Positions 26,819 to 36,487 of a DNA stretch of 64,000 bases are shown piece after piece. Made by a program: the position numbers and the translations under genes. Source of the DNA: Sulfurimonas gotlandica GD1 (GTDB lineage Bacteria; Campylobacterota; Campylobacteria; Campylobacterales; Sulfurimonadaceae); NCBI RefSeq assembly GCF_000242915.1, contig NZ_AFRZ01000001.1, positions 682,001 through 746,000 of the forward strand, in the 5' to 3' direction. Each line of letters starts with the position of its first letter. Position 1 is the stretch's first letter. The notes under the pieces are model-generated. The model did not search any database and was not told the DNA's origin. It saw nothing but the letters and a program-made list of their open reading frames with translations.

Positions 26819-29800
26819 TTACTTCACCTTTACTAAAGGAAAACCGTGACCAAGAGGAGATACAAACGGATACTGAGCACGTTTAAACTCTTTCTCCGCT
26901 ATCTGAGGAACTGTGTCTTCTACAAAGTTTGCTATTTCTAATGTTTTTATATATCCATCACTATCACCATCTGCTTTTCCATTTAGTCCATCTGTTAGAA
27001 CATAAGTAAGAAGACCATGACCTTTATAGCCTTCTAGTGCTTCTTGGCTTGAAGAAGATGCTGAGATTATTGTACTTCCTACTGCACGGCTTAAAACTTT
27101 CATAGCTGTGGTTTCTGTGAGTCCACGAGTAAGAAGTGCAACTTCTAGTGTTTGACCTAATGCTCCAGAGTTACAAGTATCTAAAACGATGAACTTTTTA
27201 GTTGTTGGAATATTTGCTAACAAATCTCTTAGAGCATTTTGAGAGATAGCTTCTTTTTCTATACCTCTTGTTGAGAGTGCTCCGACATTTGAAGTTATCA
27301 TATGATATTTTGCATCTTCTACCATTCCGTGACTTGCAACGAAAAAGATAAACAAGTCATTTGGAGAAATAGTTTCTAATGCTTTTAGAGTTTTAGTAAT
27401 GTTCTCTTTTGAAGTCTGTTCCTTGGATATCAGCAGTTCTACTTTGACATCACCGTAAAGACCTTTGGTTTTATCTTTGATAGTCTGTGCAAAGAGTTCT
27501 GCATCTGCTACTGCGTATTTTAAAGATATACTTGGGTTTTTGTATTCGTTTATCCCAACTACTACTGCATAGATATTCGGTTTTACAATCGGGTTGAAAG
27601 TTGAAACTACTGCTAAAATATCTTCCTTTGAAGCCATAGTGTTTTCTTCGTTGTAGACTATAGCTTTTAGAGTGTGCTCGCCTTTTGGAAGTTTAATGGT
27701 GTAGGTTTTTAAAACTGCATTTTTATCTTGTTTCTTTTGCAGTCCTCTGTCGCCGTCTGTCTTAATAAGTACGCCATCAAGATAAAGTCTTATTTGTCCG
27801 ATTCCTCCTGAGCTTGGAGTAATTTTTAGAGTTACTTTTAGTTCTTCTTTATCTATAGACCCTTTAGTGTCTATGATTGCAACTTCTGGGGCTGGTTTTA
27901 CGTCTGAGAGTTTTAGTGTTGGTGCTGGTGTTGCATATTGAATGTTTTTATCTTCACTCATAGCTGAGGCTACTATGTCAGGGCGGTAGAATGTTTCGTA
28001 GTATTGGTCTATGGAACTCACTTCCATTGGCGCGGTTTGTAGGTTTAGATATTTAGCTCCATTCTTTGATGCATCGAAATAGCCGTCTGGGGTGATGCTT
28101 AGCCATTCACCGTCTGTAAATGAAGCAGTGGTCAATAGTTCTTTTCCAGTTTTTATATCCCAATATTTAATTGTACCATCATCACCACTTGAAACTAAAT
28201 ATTTTTTATTAGGACTAAGTGATAGTGATGTTATTTTTCCTGTATGTCCACTATACTCTCTAATAACTTTTTTTGTATTAATATTTAATAGTTTTATTTT
28301 TCCTGAGCTCTGTCCATAAAAAATAAACTTACCATCAAAAGTAATCGCCATAGCAGTTAAATCATATAGTTTACGACGAAATTTATCATTATCTAGTTCA
28401 TTAGTTTTTAAATCTAAATAACCGGTATCTGCAAATAAAAAATTTCCACTAGGAGCTAAATAAAGTTTTTCTGTATACTCATTATCATACCTTTTTAGCA
28501 ATTTGTTTTTATTAATGTCCCATATCTCTAATGAACCATATCCACTTAATGTACGCGATGAACCAACTATTATTTTATTGTTAGTAATTTTCACTGAACG
28601 GATAGTTGGACTGTCCTGTAATTTTTTACTAAAGCTCTTAACTTCTCTACCTTTTACTAAATCCCATAATTTTAAAGTACCATCACTACTACCTGATACA
28701 AGATATTTATTATCTAATGAAATATCTAATGCAGATATTTTAGAAAAATGCCCTGCTATTTCTTTGATTATTTGTCCTGTTTCAAGACCCCATATTCTAA
28801 TAATATTGTCATAACCAATAGCTACAAGATACTTACTATCTTTACTTATAACAAATCCCTTTACTGCACCTTCAAACTCTCTAATCAATCTCCCTGTTTT
28901 AAAATCAAGCTGCTTTAACCCATTTAGAATATGTTTTTCTGCTGACTTACTTGAGTATATAATACTTTGACCATTAGGTGTTACACTACTATGTATTATT
29001 CGATTAATTTTACTTTCATATATATCATTAAACTTATTTGTTTTAATATTTAATTTATTTATAGCAGTAAATTCAGATGATATAACATGTTTTTCATTGT
29101 TTGTTAATTTAATTGGGCTAACGGTAGCAAGAGGATAATCATAACGCTTTATTCTTCCCCCTTTTTCTATATCCCAAATTTCTAAAAATTTATATCCACC
29201 CATAAAAACTTTACTACCATCTCTAGAAATAGCTATTGACTTTGGATCAGTTTTGCCAAGAATTTTTAATGGCTTTGCACTATCTATATTCCAAATAACA
29301 GAATATTCCTGCATATGACCTCCGGTACTGATAAAATGTTTATTATCAGGGAGGATTTTTACTAAATCAGCACCTTTTCCAAGTGTAACTAAATTTCTAT
29401 TTGAAGAAATTTTATATTGAGAAGAAAATGATTTTATTATTTTCCCAGTTTTGATGTCGACCATTTTTATAGCACCAAAAGGATCATCTGTACAAATAAT
29501 AAAATTTTCATCTTTTGTTACATCAAAACTTGTTACTTTAAACTTTAAATTTATTCTTTTAGTAACGTTACCGGTATTGATATCAGATAGTGTAACCTCA
29601 CTTGAAAATGTTTTTCTATGGACAGATAGTACAGCATTAGTCTTTTTGAGAATTTTAATTCCAACAGTACTTCCAGACCAGGAACTCTTTGTTTTTTTTA
29701 TAATTTTCCCACTTGCAATATCCCAAACAATCAATTCAGCATTTTTACTTGAAGATATAAGTCTTTTCCCATCATGAGTAATAGCTATATCTGTCACTCC

Positions 29801-30103
29801 TTTAGAATGACCTAATAATGTTTTTATAGTTTGACCTGTTTTAATATTTATTATTTTAATTGATGAATCTTCACTGCCAGTAATAGCAAACTTGTCATCT
29901 AATGTAATTGCTAAAGCTGTTATCAGACCGGAATGAGGTGTATCAACTGTAGGATGAGTGATTTTAAAATTCTCATCTGTATATTCTATGATTGGTGAAT
30001 TGTATGTATATGTTGGTTTTGGTTTTGGTTCTCCACAGCCATTCATTAAAACTAACACTGCCATTAATATACTAATACCAAAAATACTCTTTTTCATAAT
30101 CAT
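26819..30103 (-). CDS. WD40-repeat caspase-like lipoprotein
   Basis: This is a 1094-residue exported protein. A signal peptide ends in the lipobox LMNGC, so it should be lipid-anchored in the periplasm or outer membrane. Residues 55 to about 680 contain some fourteen WD40-like repeats (for example GHTGKITSLSLSPNKKYLVS), enough for two seven-blade propellers. After a linker with an Ig-like segment comes a caspase-type peptidase C14 domain (about 845-1094) with the catalytic dyad His925 (ASHG) and Cys977 (DTCNSG). All key residues are present. It follows the LPP20/DUF4384 gene by three bases, an association known for bacterial caspases. Target and trigger are unknown. Confidence 0.9.
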   Translation of the reverse strand: MIMKKSIFGISILMAVLVLMNGCGEPKPKPTYTYNSPIIEYTDENFKITHPTVDTPHSGLITALAITLDDKFAITGSEDSSIKIINIKTGQTIKTLLGHSKGVTDIAITHDGKRLISSSKNAELIVWDIASGKIIKKTKSSWSGSTVGIKILKKTNAVLSVHRKTFSSEVTLSDINTGNVTKRINLKFKVTSFDVTKDENFIICTDDPFGAIKMVDIKTGKIIKSFSSQYKISSNRNLVTLGKGADLVKILPDNKHFISTGGHMQEYSVIWNIDSAKPLKILGKTDPKSIAISRDGSKVFMGGYKFLEIWDIEKGGRIKRYDYPLATVSPIKLTNNEKHVISSEFTAINKLNIKTNKFNDIYESKINRIIHSSVTPNGQSIIYSSKSAEKHILNGLKQLDFKTGRLIREFEGAVKGFVISKDSKYLVAIGYDNIIRIWGLETGQIIKEIAGHFSKISALDISLDNKYLVSGSSDGTLKLWDLVKGREVKSFSKKLQDSPTIRSVKITNNKIIVGSSRTLSGYGSLEIWDINKNKLLKRYDNEYTEKLYLAPSGNFLFADTGYLDLKTNELDNDKFRRKLYDLTAMAITFDGKFIFYGQSSGKIKLLNINTKKVIREYSGHTGKITSLSLSPNKKYLVSSGDDGTIKYWDIKTGKELLTTASFTDGEWLSITPDGYFDASKNGAKYLNLQTAPMEVSSIDQYYETFYRPDIVASAMSEDKNIQYATPAPTLKLSDVKPAPEVAIIDTKGSIDKEELKVTLKITPSSGGIGQIRLYLDGVLIKTDGDRGLQKKQDKNAVLKTYTIKLPKGEHTLKAIVYNEENTMASKEDILAVVSTFNPIVKPNIYAVVVGINEYKNPSISLKYAVADAELFAQTIKDKTKGLYGDVKVELLISKEQTSKENITKTLKALETISPNDLFIFFVASHGMVEDAKYHMITSNVGALSTRGIEKEAISQNALRDLLANIPTTKKFIVLDTCNSGALGQTLEVALLTRGLTETTAMKVLSRAVGSTIISASSSSQEALEGYKGHGLLTYVLTDGLNGKADGDSDGYIKTLEIANFVEDTVPQIAEKEFKRAQYPFVSPLGHGFPLVKVK

Positions 30104-30106
30104 GCC

Positions 30107-31492
30107 TTATTTATTCATAGTAGTAAAACTCATAACATCTTCACTCATCTCTATTTTTTTACCCACTTTCTTTTTGAGTCCGCGTGTTTGGGAGAGTGCT
30201 TTTTTGATGTCTTTTGAGATTATATAATAGCCACTTTTCTCGTCATAGTTGGTTGACGGAAGTGAAGTTATTTTTTGGTTTGAAGCAATAACCTGAATGC
30301 TCTCTACTCCATAAGGAGGCTCGATTGTAAACGCTCCTAAGCTTATCCATCTTGAAGCATCATCGGCATTTATAAACTTTACGAATTTACTGTTGCCATT
30401 ACCTTCACTCAGCTCTAATAGGTATGAAAGTTTTGCTTCTACTGTCTGTGTGTAACCAACTATGTAAAAGTAACCCATCTTGTTTAGTTTTACAAAAAGT
30501 TCTATCTCTTCGCCATTGTTAAAAAGTAGGTTTTCGTTTCCTCTGTTTGAGTTTAGTGAAACTTTTAAATCACTCGAACTTATAACTCCCGAGTTTAGTA
30601 AAGCATTGAAGTCAATGTTCTTTGGTTTAGTTTTTAAGTTGACATATACCTTTTTCTTAATGTTGATTGTTTTAGAAGTTATGACTTCATTTGAAAATGT
30701 ATTTAAAAGCTCATAGTTAAGTATCATGCTTTTATCGGTTAGTGTATATTCACCGACAAGTATGTAAGAAGCACTCTTTGGTGATGAGACTGAACTAAGT
30801 TTAGCTTTCAACTCTTTTTGAAATACTGAGCTAAACTGGGTGGCAGTTGTAGAATTTTGCATTAATGGTGGATATACAAATATTTTCTTTTGATTAAAAC
30901 TTTTAGCAAGAACTGCAGCTGCAAATTCAAGAGACTCTATTTCAGAATCTAACTTTGCCAACTCTATTTTTACTTGTCCTTTTGTAATGTTAGGACTCTT
31001 AGGTATCCTTGCTCCAAGTATAACAGCTACACTTTCGTACCGATCATACTCTTTTAATAGGGAAAAAATCTCTTCATAAATATTTAATATCAAAGTATTA
31101 GATTTAGATTTTTTTACTTGATCTAAGAGGAAGTTGATTTCTCGATTTAGCATAGACAACTTATAAATATAGAGAGTACTTACTTTTTTAGGACTTAATT
31201 TTACATCTGCTCTTACTTCAATTTTTAAATCAATGAAACTAAAATCTGCACCAAGTATAGGTAAGTTAGAGCTAATTTTTATATTTGATTTTGAACTCGT
31301 TCCTCCATCTGTGCCATTAGCATATGAGGTAGACTCATAATTTGTACGAACTTCACTTTTTATAACCTGAGATAAGTCTGCCAAAGCTTCTTTTTTAGCT
31401 TCATCTCTTGTTTGAGCATAACCTATGCCGCTGATATCTGCATATATGATGCTTCCTAGTAAGAAACTAAATGAGAGTATTGTTTTTTTCAT
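30107..31492 (-). CDS. LPP20-like / DUF4384 periplasmic protein
   Basis: The 461-residue protein has a signal peptide (MKKTILSFSFLLGSIIYA), then an LPP20-type segment (GIGYAQTRDEAKKEALADL), a middle part that resembles FlgO/TolB-N-like periplasmic domains (about 180-290), and a C-terminal DUF4384 domain (NNGEEIELFVKLNKMGYFYI, about 325-420). DUF4384 commonly occurs beside or fused to caspase-like peptidases, and here the caspase gene begins three bases downstream. It is likely the sensory or scaffold partner. The middle-domain reading is tentative. Confidence 0.75.
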   Translation of the reverse strand: MKKTILSFSFLLGSIIYADISGIGYAQTRDEAKKEALADLSQVIKSEVRTNYESTSYANGTDGGTSSKSNIKISSNLPILGADFSFIDLKIEVRADVKLSPKKVSTLYIYKLSMLNREINFLLDQVKKSKSNTLILNIYEEIFSLLKEYDRYESVAVILGARIPKSPNITKGQVKIELAKLDSEIESLEFAAAVLAKSFNQKKIFVYPPLMQNSTTATQFSSVFQKELKAKLSSVSSPKSASYILVGEYTLTDKSMILNYELLNTFSNEVITSKTINIKKKVYVNLKTKPKNIDFNALLNSGVISSSDLKVSLNSNRGNENLLFNNGEEIELFVKLNKMGYFYIVGYTQTVEAKLSYLLELSEGNGNSKFVKFINADDASRWISLGAFTIEPPYGVESIQVIASNQKITSLPSTNYDEKSGYYIISKDIKKALSQTRGLKKKVGKKIEMSEDVMSFTTMNK

Positions 31493-31493
31493 T

Positions 31494-31733
31494 TTACTTA
31501 GCCCCTATATTAAAATCTGTACCATACATACTACTCTGTGGCATTTGTCTATATCCCCATTTCTTTTTAGTTCTATCTGGCAAAGTTTGTTCTACATAAT
31601 CATTTAGCTCATTAATAGTTATTTTATTATCTTGGTTATATCCTTTACCCTTGAGTGCTTCAATTAATGTATATGTAAATACTCCATGACCTTTATATCC
31701 CTCTAATGCTACTTGACTTTTGCTACTTGCATG
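31494..31733 (-). pseudogene. C-terminal remnant of a second caspase
   Basis: I translated the minus strand between the 85-aa gene and the DUF4384 gene. About 79 codons without a start read ASSKSQVALEGYKGHGVFTY and onward to FNIGAK and stop. This lines up with SASSSSQEALEGYKGHGLLTY in the intact caspase next door, but the remainder has diverged. The catalytic core is missing. The fragment therefore records a lost paralogue. Its stop is one base before the DUF4384 start, so it still transmits transcription. Confidence 0.75.
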
Positions 31734-31966
31734 TTAAATGCGTTCATGTTTATTCCTACAACAATATTCTCATACTTTTTTCCGTTGTAAAACTTCACCA
31801 CTTCACGCACTATTTCTAAGTTGTAACCTTTTTCCTGAAGTGTTTTTTTTACATCTTCCAATGATGTGTCGGGGTGTAGATCTTCAACCATATATTTTAC
31901 ATTCGCTTGTAATTGTGTAAAAAGTGTAAAGCTCAAGAGTAGTGCCAATAGTGAGATTTTTTTCAT
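31709..31966 (-). CDS. Small periplasmic protein, 85 aa
   Basis: A clear signal peptide (MKKISLLALLLSFTLFTQLQA) leads a 64-residue mature protein with NVKYMVEDLHPDTSLEDVKKTL, PepSY-like in feel but not recognised. Its last eight codons run out of frame through the beginning of the caspase remnant, so the natural C-terminus may have been altered when the remnant formed. It is the first reading frame of the operon that leads to DUF4384 and caspase, and the region upstream is full of GGAAC repeats. Confidence 0.55.
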   Translation of the reverse strand: MKKISLLALLLSFTLFTQLQANVKYMVEDLHPDTSLEDVKKTLQEKGYNLEIVREVVKFYNGKKYENIVVGINMNAFNMQVAKVK

Positions 31967-32136
31967 GTGATTAACCTTCTTTTTTAGTATGTTAATGAAA
32001 TAATACTTAAACTGAACTAATATTTCTATTTTTAACTTAGCTCTATAATTTTTTTAGAAAAAGTTTATACTTGGACTATTCAAAACTTCTTGTTTGTCAT
32101 TAATAATATACTTAAATTTATATTCTATTGAATAAA

Positions 32137-32229
32137 CTCTTATATTTGGAACAATTTTTACTCACAGAATTCTTGTTCCAAATAGACTTGAATTTTTGAA
32201 CATGTTCCATAAGGTACAGGTTATGGAAC
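32137..32229. promoter_or_regulatory. GGAACA/TGTTCC inverted-repeat cluster upstream of the caspase operon
   Basis: ATTTGGAACA (32144-32153) pairs with TGTTCCAAAT (32174-32183), a 10-bp perfect inverted repeat. GAACATGTTC (32198-32207) is a palindrome. GTTCCATAA (32204-32212) pairs with TTATGGAAC (32221-32229) around an eight-base loop. The 17-mer CTCTTATATTTGGAACA (32137-32153) recurs exactly at 36290-36306. The cluster lies in the 286-bp gap before the minus-strand caspase operon, and just after the end of the GGDEF-EAL gene. Confidence 0.6.
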
Positions 32230-32252
32230 TCACAATATATTTAAATTGTATT

Positions 32253-34667
32253 TTATTTTTTAATATTAGGTATTTCTGTTGGCTCACTAAAATAAAAACC
32301 TTGAGAATAATCAATTCCCATATCTTTTACTATAGACTCTATAGTTTCATCTTTTACAAACTCTGCTATCGTTTTCATATTCATCTTTTTTGCAAAGTCC
32401 ACAATAGTTGAGACAACTGCTCTTGTATCAAAATCAGTATCAAGATTTTTAATCATAGAACCATCTAATTTAATATAGTCTGCTTTAAGTTGTAATAAGT
32501 ATTCAAAGTTAGAATAACCAGTTCCAAAATCATCTATAGCTATTTTACAGCCACACTCTTTTACTTCTCTAATAAAATCCAACACTGTGTCAAAATTATC
32601 TATACCTTCAGATTCAACTATCTCAAATACTACCCTGTTGCCAATTTTATACTCTTCTAACTTTTGAAATAAAAACTCTTTTAAAGAGTCATCCATAATA
32701 TCTTGAATAGTTAAATTTACTGAAAATTCAGCATCTGAATCTTTAAATACTTCAAATGATTGTGTAATAACAATTTTAGTTATTTCTATATAATTTTTTG
32801 TTCTTTTTGCAATATCAAGGAAAAAGTATGGTGAGATAACTTTACCATCTTCATCTATCATTCTTATCAGAGACTCATACTTCTCCCACTTCTGTGTGTG
32901 ATTATTAACGATTGGTTGATAAAAGGCTACCAATCTATCTTCTTTAATCGCATTTTTTAGCTTTTTAGTCCAATTTAGATTATTTTCATACTCTTTATCT
33001 AGTGTTAAAGATTTATTGTAGATTAAAAGGTTTTTACGCTCTCTTCTAGCTATTTTCATGGACATATCAGCTGTTGTAAAAAGAGTGTTTTTATCATCTT
33101 CAAATGATAATACAGCTGTCATTTGTAAAGATATTTCTTCATCTTGTATCATAAAGTCTTTTGCAGATATTTCATCAACTATACTATAAATTTTTCCAAT
33201 AAAAGTATCTCTATCATCTATATAATTTAACACTGCAAACTCATCGCCTTGTATTCTATATAGGCTTTTATTTTTAATACCAAAAAAATAATCACTCAAT
33301 CTGTTTGCAAATTCAATAATAACAAAATCACCAAACCTATGCCCATAGAAGTCATTAACTTCTCTAAAATTATCTATATTAATCAGTGAAAGTGATAATG
33401 AAGTTGATTTAGAATCTCTAATATCATTTATAAGTTTAAATCTGTTTCCTAAACCAGTTAAAGTATCAGTTTGTGAGCTTCTTTCAATTTCATCACGCTG
33501 ATTGATTAATTCTGTAATATCATGACGTATCGCAACATACTCTATAATCTCTCCATCATTATCAAGAATAGGACTGATATTAGTATCTACCCAATAATAT
33601 CCTCCATCTTTAGTTCTATTTTTTACAGTAGCTTTCCAAGTCTTCTTTTCTTGTATAGTGTCCCATAAATCCTTAAATATTGAACTGTCATTATCAGGGT
33701 GTCTAATTATGTTATGAGGTTTACCTATAACTTCTTCTCTTGTATAACCTGTTGTTTTACAAAAGTTGTCATTTACATATATTATATTACCATGTAAATC
33801 ACTTTTTGAAACAAGATTACCCTCATTCGTAACATTCTGAAAGCTTTCAAAAAAAGATATACTGTTTTTTAACTCTTTAGTAGTATTGATTAGGTTGATA
33901 TTTGCACTGTCAACCTCTTCAATCTCTTTTTGATACTCAGTATATAAAAAGTAAAATGCTATTATGTATGCTGAGAGTCTAAGTACATGCCATAACCACC
34001 ATTGAATATCCCACACAACAGATGATACAAATAAAATACCTGCTATACCAAATAGCATTGAAAGACCCGCAAAAAGTATATCTTCGATCTCTTGAGTTTT
34101 TGAATAAATTATTAAAAATTTTATAGATGCTATAAAAAATCCTATACCACCAATAACATTTAGAATATTTGCTGTTGTAGTAAATGTTTTATCATGATTA
34201 ATCATTTCTGGTATATATTGTGAAAAGACAATAGACAAAATAGAGATTAAAATAGAAAAAACAATGAATACAATTGGTATGAAATTATATGTTTTTTTAC
34301 TTACTTCTATCTCTTTTAGCCACACACTTATAAAAAATATACCACCAAAAAATACAGCTACACTATGCAACCAAACAAACATTTTTCCAGGCATCACAGA
34401 TGCATGAAAAATATCTATTATTCCCATTGCAAGAAGTGCTGTAGTAGCCCAATTAAAGTGAGTTAAAACAGATTGCTTTCTATACTTCATATAAAATATA
34501 ATTGAGATAACTACTGCTATAACTCCACCAGCTACTTCTAGTCCAGAGTGAATTGGAATACTTATAAAGGTTATAGGGACATATCTATTTAACAATTGTC
34601 CAAGTATTATTGGTATTGCTATTGTTGAAAATATAACTAAAATTATATTATTTCTTGTATTTGCCAT
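32253..34667 (-). CDS. Membrane PAS-GGDEF-EAL protein
   Basis: The 804-residue protein begins with a seven-helix membrane sensor (about 1-245, MASE-like), then a PAS domain (about 285-395) with a PAC tail, a GGDEF domain (about 410-555) and an EAL domain (about 565-800). The cyclase signature is QGDEF (residues 473-477), with the first glycine replaced, so synthesis of c-di-GMP is doubtful. The EAL side reads ESL at 598-600 but keeps VNLT, FEIVES, DDFGTG and IKLDGS, so phosphodiesterase activity is plausible. It follows the CHASE3-GGDEF gene on the same strand by 24 bases. Confidence 0.88.
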   Translation of the reverse strand: MANTRNNIILVIFSTIAIPIILGQLLNRYVPITFISIPIHSGLEVAGGVIAVVISIIFYMKYRKQSVLTHFNWATTALLAMGIIDIFHASVMPGKMFVWLHSVAVFFGGIFFISVWLKEIEVSKKTYNFIPIVFIVFSILISILSIVFSQYIPEMINHDKTFTTTANILNVIGGIGFFIASIKFLIIYSKTQEIEDILFAGLSMLFGIAGILFVSSVVWDIQWWLWHVLRLSAYIIAFYFLYTEYQKEIEEVDSANINLINTTKELKNSISFFESFQNVTNEGNLVSKSDLHGNIIYVNDNFCKTTGYTREEVIGKPHNIIRHPDNDSSIFKDLWDTIQEKKTWKATVKNRTKDGGYYWVDTNISPILDNDGEIIEYVAIRHDITELINQRDEIERSSQTDTLTGLGNRFKLINDIRDSKSTSLSLSLINIDNFREVNDFYGHRFGDFVIIEFANRLSDYFFGIKNKSLYRIQGDEFAVLNYIDDRDTFIGKIYSIVDEISAKDFMIQDEEISLQMTAVLSFEDDKNTLFTTADMSMKIARRERKNLLIYNKSLTLDKEYENNLNWTKKLKNAIKEDRLVAFYQPIVNNHTQKWEKYESLIRMIDEDGKVISPYFFLDIAKRTKNYIEITKIVITQSFEVFKDSDAEFSVNLTIQDIMDDSLKEFLFQKLEEYKIGNRVVFEIVESEGIDNFDTVLDFIREVKECGCKIAIDDFGTGYSNFEYLLQLKADYIKLDGSMIKNLDTDFDTRAVVSTIVDFAKKMNMKTIAEFVKDETIESIVKDMGIDYSQGFYFSEPTEIPNIKK

Positions 34668-34691
34668 CTCAATTCCTTGTAATATATTGTT

Positions 34692-36218
34692 TTATATATC
34701 TTTGTCAGTATGTTTATTTATACAAACTTTATTGCGACCATTCTCTTTTGCTTGATAGAGTAAATCATCTGCCATTTTATAAACTTGGGCTTCATCTACT
34801 ATATCTTGTGCTTTTAAACAAACTAATCCCACAGAAGCAGTCACAAAACTGCTTGCACTATTACCTTTATGTTCTATTTTTAAATCTTCAATTGATTCTC
34901 TTAACTTATTGGCAATAATCTCTGCTTTTTGTTTACTATCTGATTTAAAAAGCACTCCAAACTCTTCTCCGCCAAGTCTAAAACAGTAATCGTCATCTCG
35001 TTTTAAATTATTTGTAAGTACAGTAGCTAAGTCTATTAATACTCCATCTCCCATTTGATGCCCATATGTATCATTATATTGTTTAAAGTGGTCTACATCC
35101 ATTATTAGAAAACATACAAGTTCATTATTTCGTCTGCTTGTTTTAATGATTTGGGGAAATAGATTATCAAAATGTCTTCTATTATATATATTTGTTAAAC
35201 CATCCGTTATTGAGATCTTCTCTATCATTTTTTTATCACTAATATCTTGTCTTATAGCTGTAAATCCAATATGTTCATTATCATTATTATACTTTGGTGA
35301 AATAGATGTCTTTACCCAATAGTAATCACCTGATTTTTTTCTATTTTTTATTTCACCACTCCATGTCTTACCTGATTTTATAGTATTCCACATATCCTCG
35401 TATATAGATTTAGGCATATCTGGATGCCTTACTATGCTGTGTGATTGTCCAATTAACTCAACTTTAGAATAGCCACTTATTTGAGCAAAAGCTTCTGAAG
35501 CATAGGTAATATTACCTTTTAAATCTGTAGAAGAGGTAATGATGTTTTTGTCAACTAATCTAACATACTCTTTAATTTCAGCATGCGCTTTTTTTTGAAT
35601 ATTATTTTTATAAATGAAGAAGAATATGATTGCTATTAAAATTAAAACCATAATTTCAGATATTATAAGGAGTGTTATATTCTTTCGATAGTTATTATAT
35701 TCATTTTGTCTTTTTTCAAGCAATTTAAATTCTGCTTTAGTAAATTGCTTAACATATTTTCGAATATCATCCATATACTTTTTACCGATATCATTTTTTA
35801 CTAAATCAAACGATTTATCTATCTTTTTATCTTTTGCATATTTAATAGTAGTGGCTAGCTCATCGAGTTTTAGATTCATTGATTCTTTAATGAAATCTAA
35901 TCGCTTTTGCTGTGAAAGATTATCTGAAGTTAATTGTTTTAATTGATCAAAACTATTTTTCGCTTTAGATAAACCTAAAATATATGGTTCTAAATAATCA
36001 TCCTTTAATGTTAAGAGATAACCTCTTTGACCAGTTTCTATATCTTTCATAGCACTAATGTAAATATTCGCTTCATGTATCACTTCATGAGTATGTTCAA
36101 CCCAATTTAGTTTTTCTTGTCCAATTTTTTTATATTCCAAGATTAAATAGACATTACCGACAATAATAATTGGTACACTAATTAATAATAACAATTTTAA
36201 AATTTTCATGATTGACAC
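34692..36218 (-). CDS. CHASE3-PAS-GGDEF diguanylate cyclase
   Basis: The 508-residue membrane protein makes c-di-GMP from GTP, if the family rule holds. A first membrane helix (about 4-26) precedes a periplasmic CHASE3 four-helix domain (IETGQRGYLLT), a second helix (about 183-205), a PAS domain (about 220-335) and a GGDEF domain (about 345-505). The active site GGEEF at 416-420 is intact. No clear RxxD inhibitory site was seen in the usual place. It is the first gene of a two-gene operon with the GGDEF-EAL protein, so the pair may make and remove the same signal. Confidence 0.9.
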   Translation of the reverse strand: MSIMKILKLLLLISVPIIIVGNVYLILEYKKIGQEKLNWVEHTHEVIHEANIYISAMKDIETGQRGYLLTLKDDYLEPYILGLSKAKNSFDQLKQLTSDNLSQQKRLDFIKESMNLKLDELATTIKYAKDKKIDKSFDLVKNDIGKKYMDDIRKYVKQFTKAEFKLLEKRQNEYNNYRKNITLLIISEIMVLILIAIIFFFIYKNNIQKKAHAEIKEYVRLVDKNIITSSTDLKGNITYASEAFAQISGYSKVELIGQSHSIVRHPDMPKSIYEDMWNTIKSGKTWSGEIKNRKKSGDYYWVKTSISPKYNNDNEHIGFTAIRQDISDKKMIEKISITDGLTNIYNRRHFDNLFPQIIKTSRRNNELVCFLIMDVDHFKQYNDTYGHQMGDGVLIDLATVLTNNLKRDDDYCFRLGGEEFGVLFKSDSKQKAEIIANKLRESIEDLKIEHKGNSASSFVTASVGLVCLKAQDIVDEAQVYKMADDLLYQAKENGRNKVCINKHTDKDI

Positions 36219-36289
36219 CTTTTAATAGTTATTTATTGCTTTTTAAATTATATTTAAAAGGATATCATAAATATGAAATTTTACATATT

Positions 36290-36396
36290 CTCTTATATTT
36301 GGAACAGAAATATCAATAACAAGTTCTATGTGTTCCATAAAGTGTTCAAAAAGTAAAAACTGAAAAATTCCACAAACTCTAAGGACTTATGGAACA
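36290..36396. promoter_or_regulatory. GGAACA/TGTTCC repeat cluster upstream of the c-di-GMP operon
   Basis: The 17-mer CTCTTATATTTGGAACA at 36290-36306 is identical to 32137-32153. TGTTCCATAA (36331-36340) and TTATGGAACA (36387-36396) form a perfect 10-bp inverted repeat, the same two words as at 32204-32229 but more widely spaced. The cluster lies in the 287-bp gap before the CHASE3-GGDEF gene. Confidence 0.6.
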
Positions 36397-36487
36397 AAAA
36401 ATGTGAGATATTGAACCATATATTTAAAGCTTAATCCAATCGCTTGATAGTATTTTATCAGACTGACATGGAGTTTCTAACATCCCA

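Noticed and set aside
30029-30053. A sequence like the attachment core (TTCTCCACAGCC) inside the caspase gene
   Set aside because: It breaks off within the core and falls in the lipobox-coding region of an intact gene, so chance similarity is more likely than a third att site.
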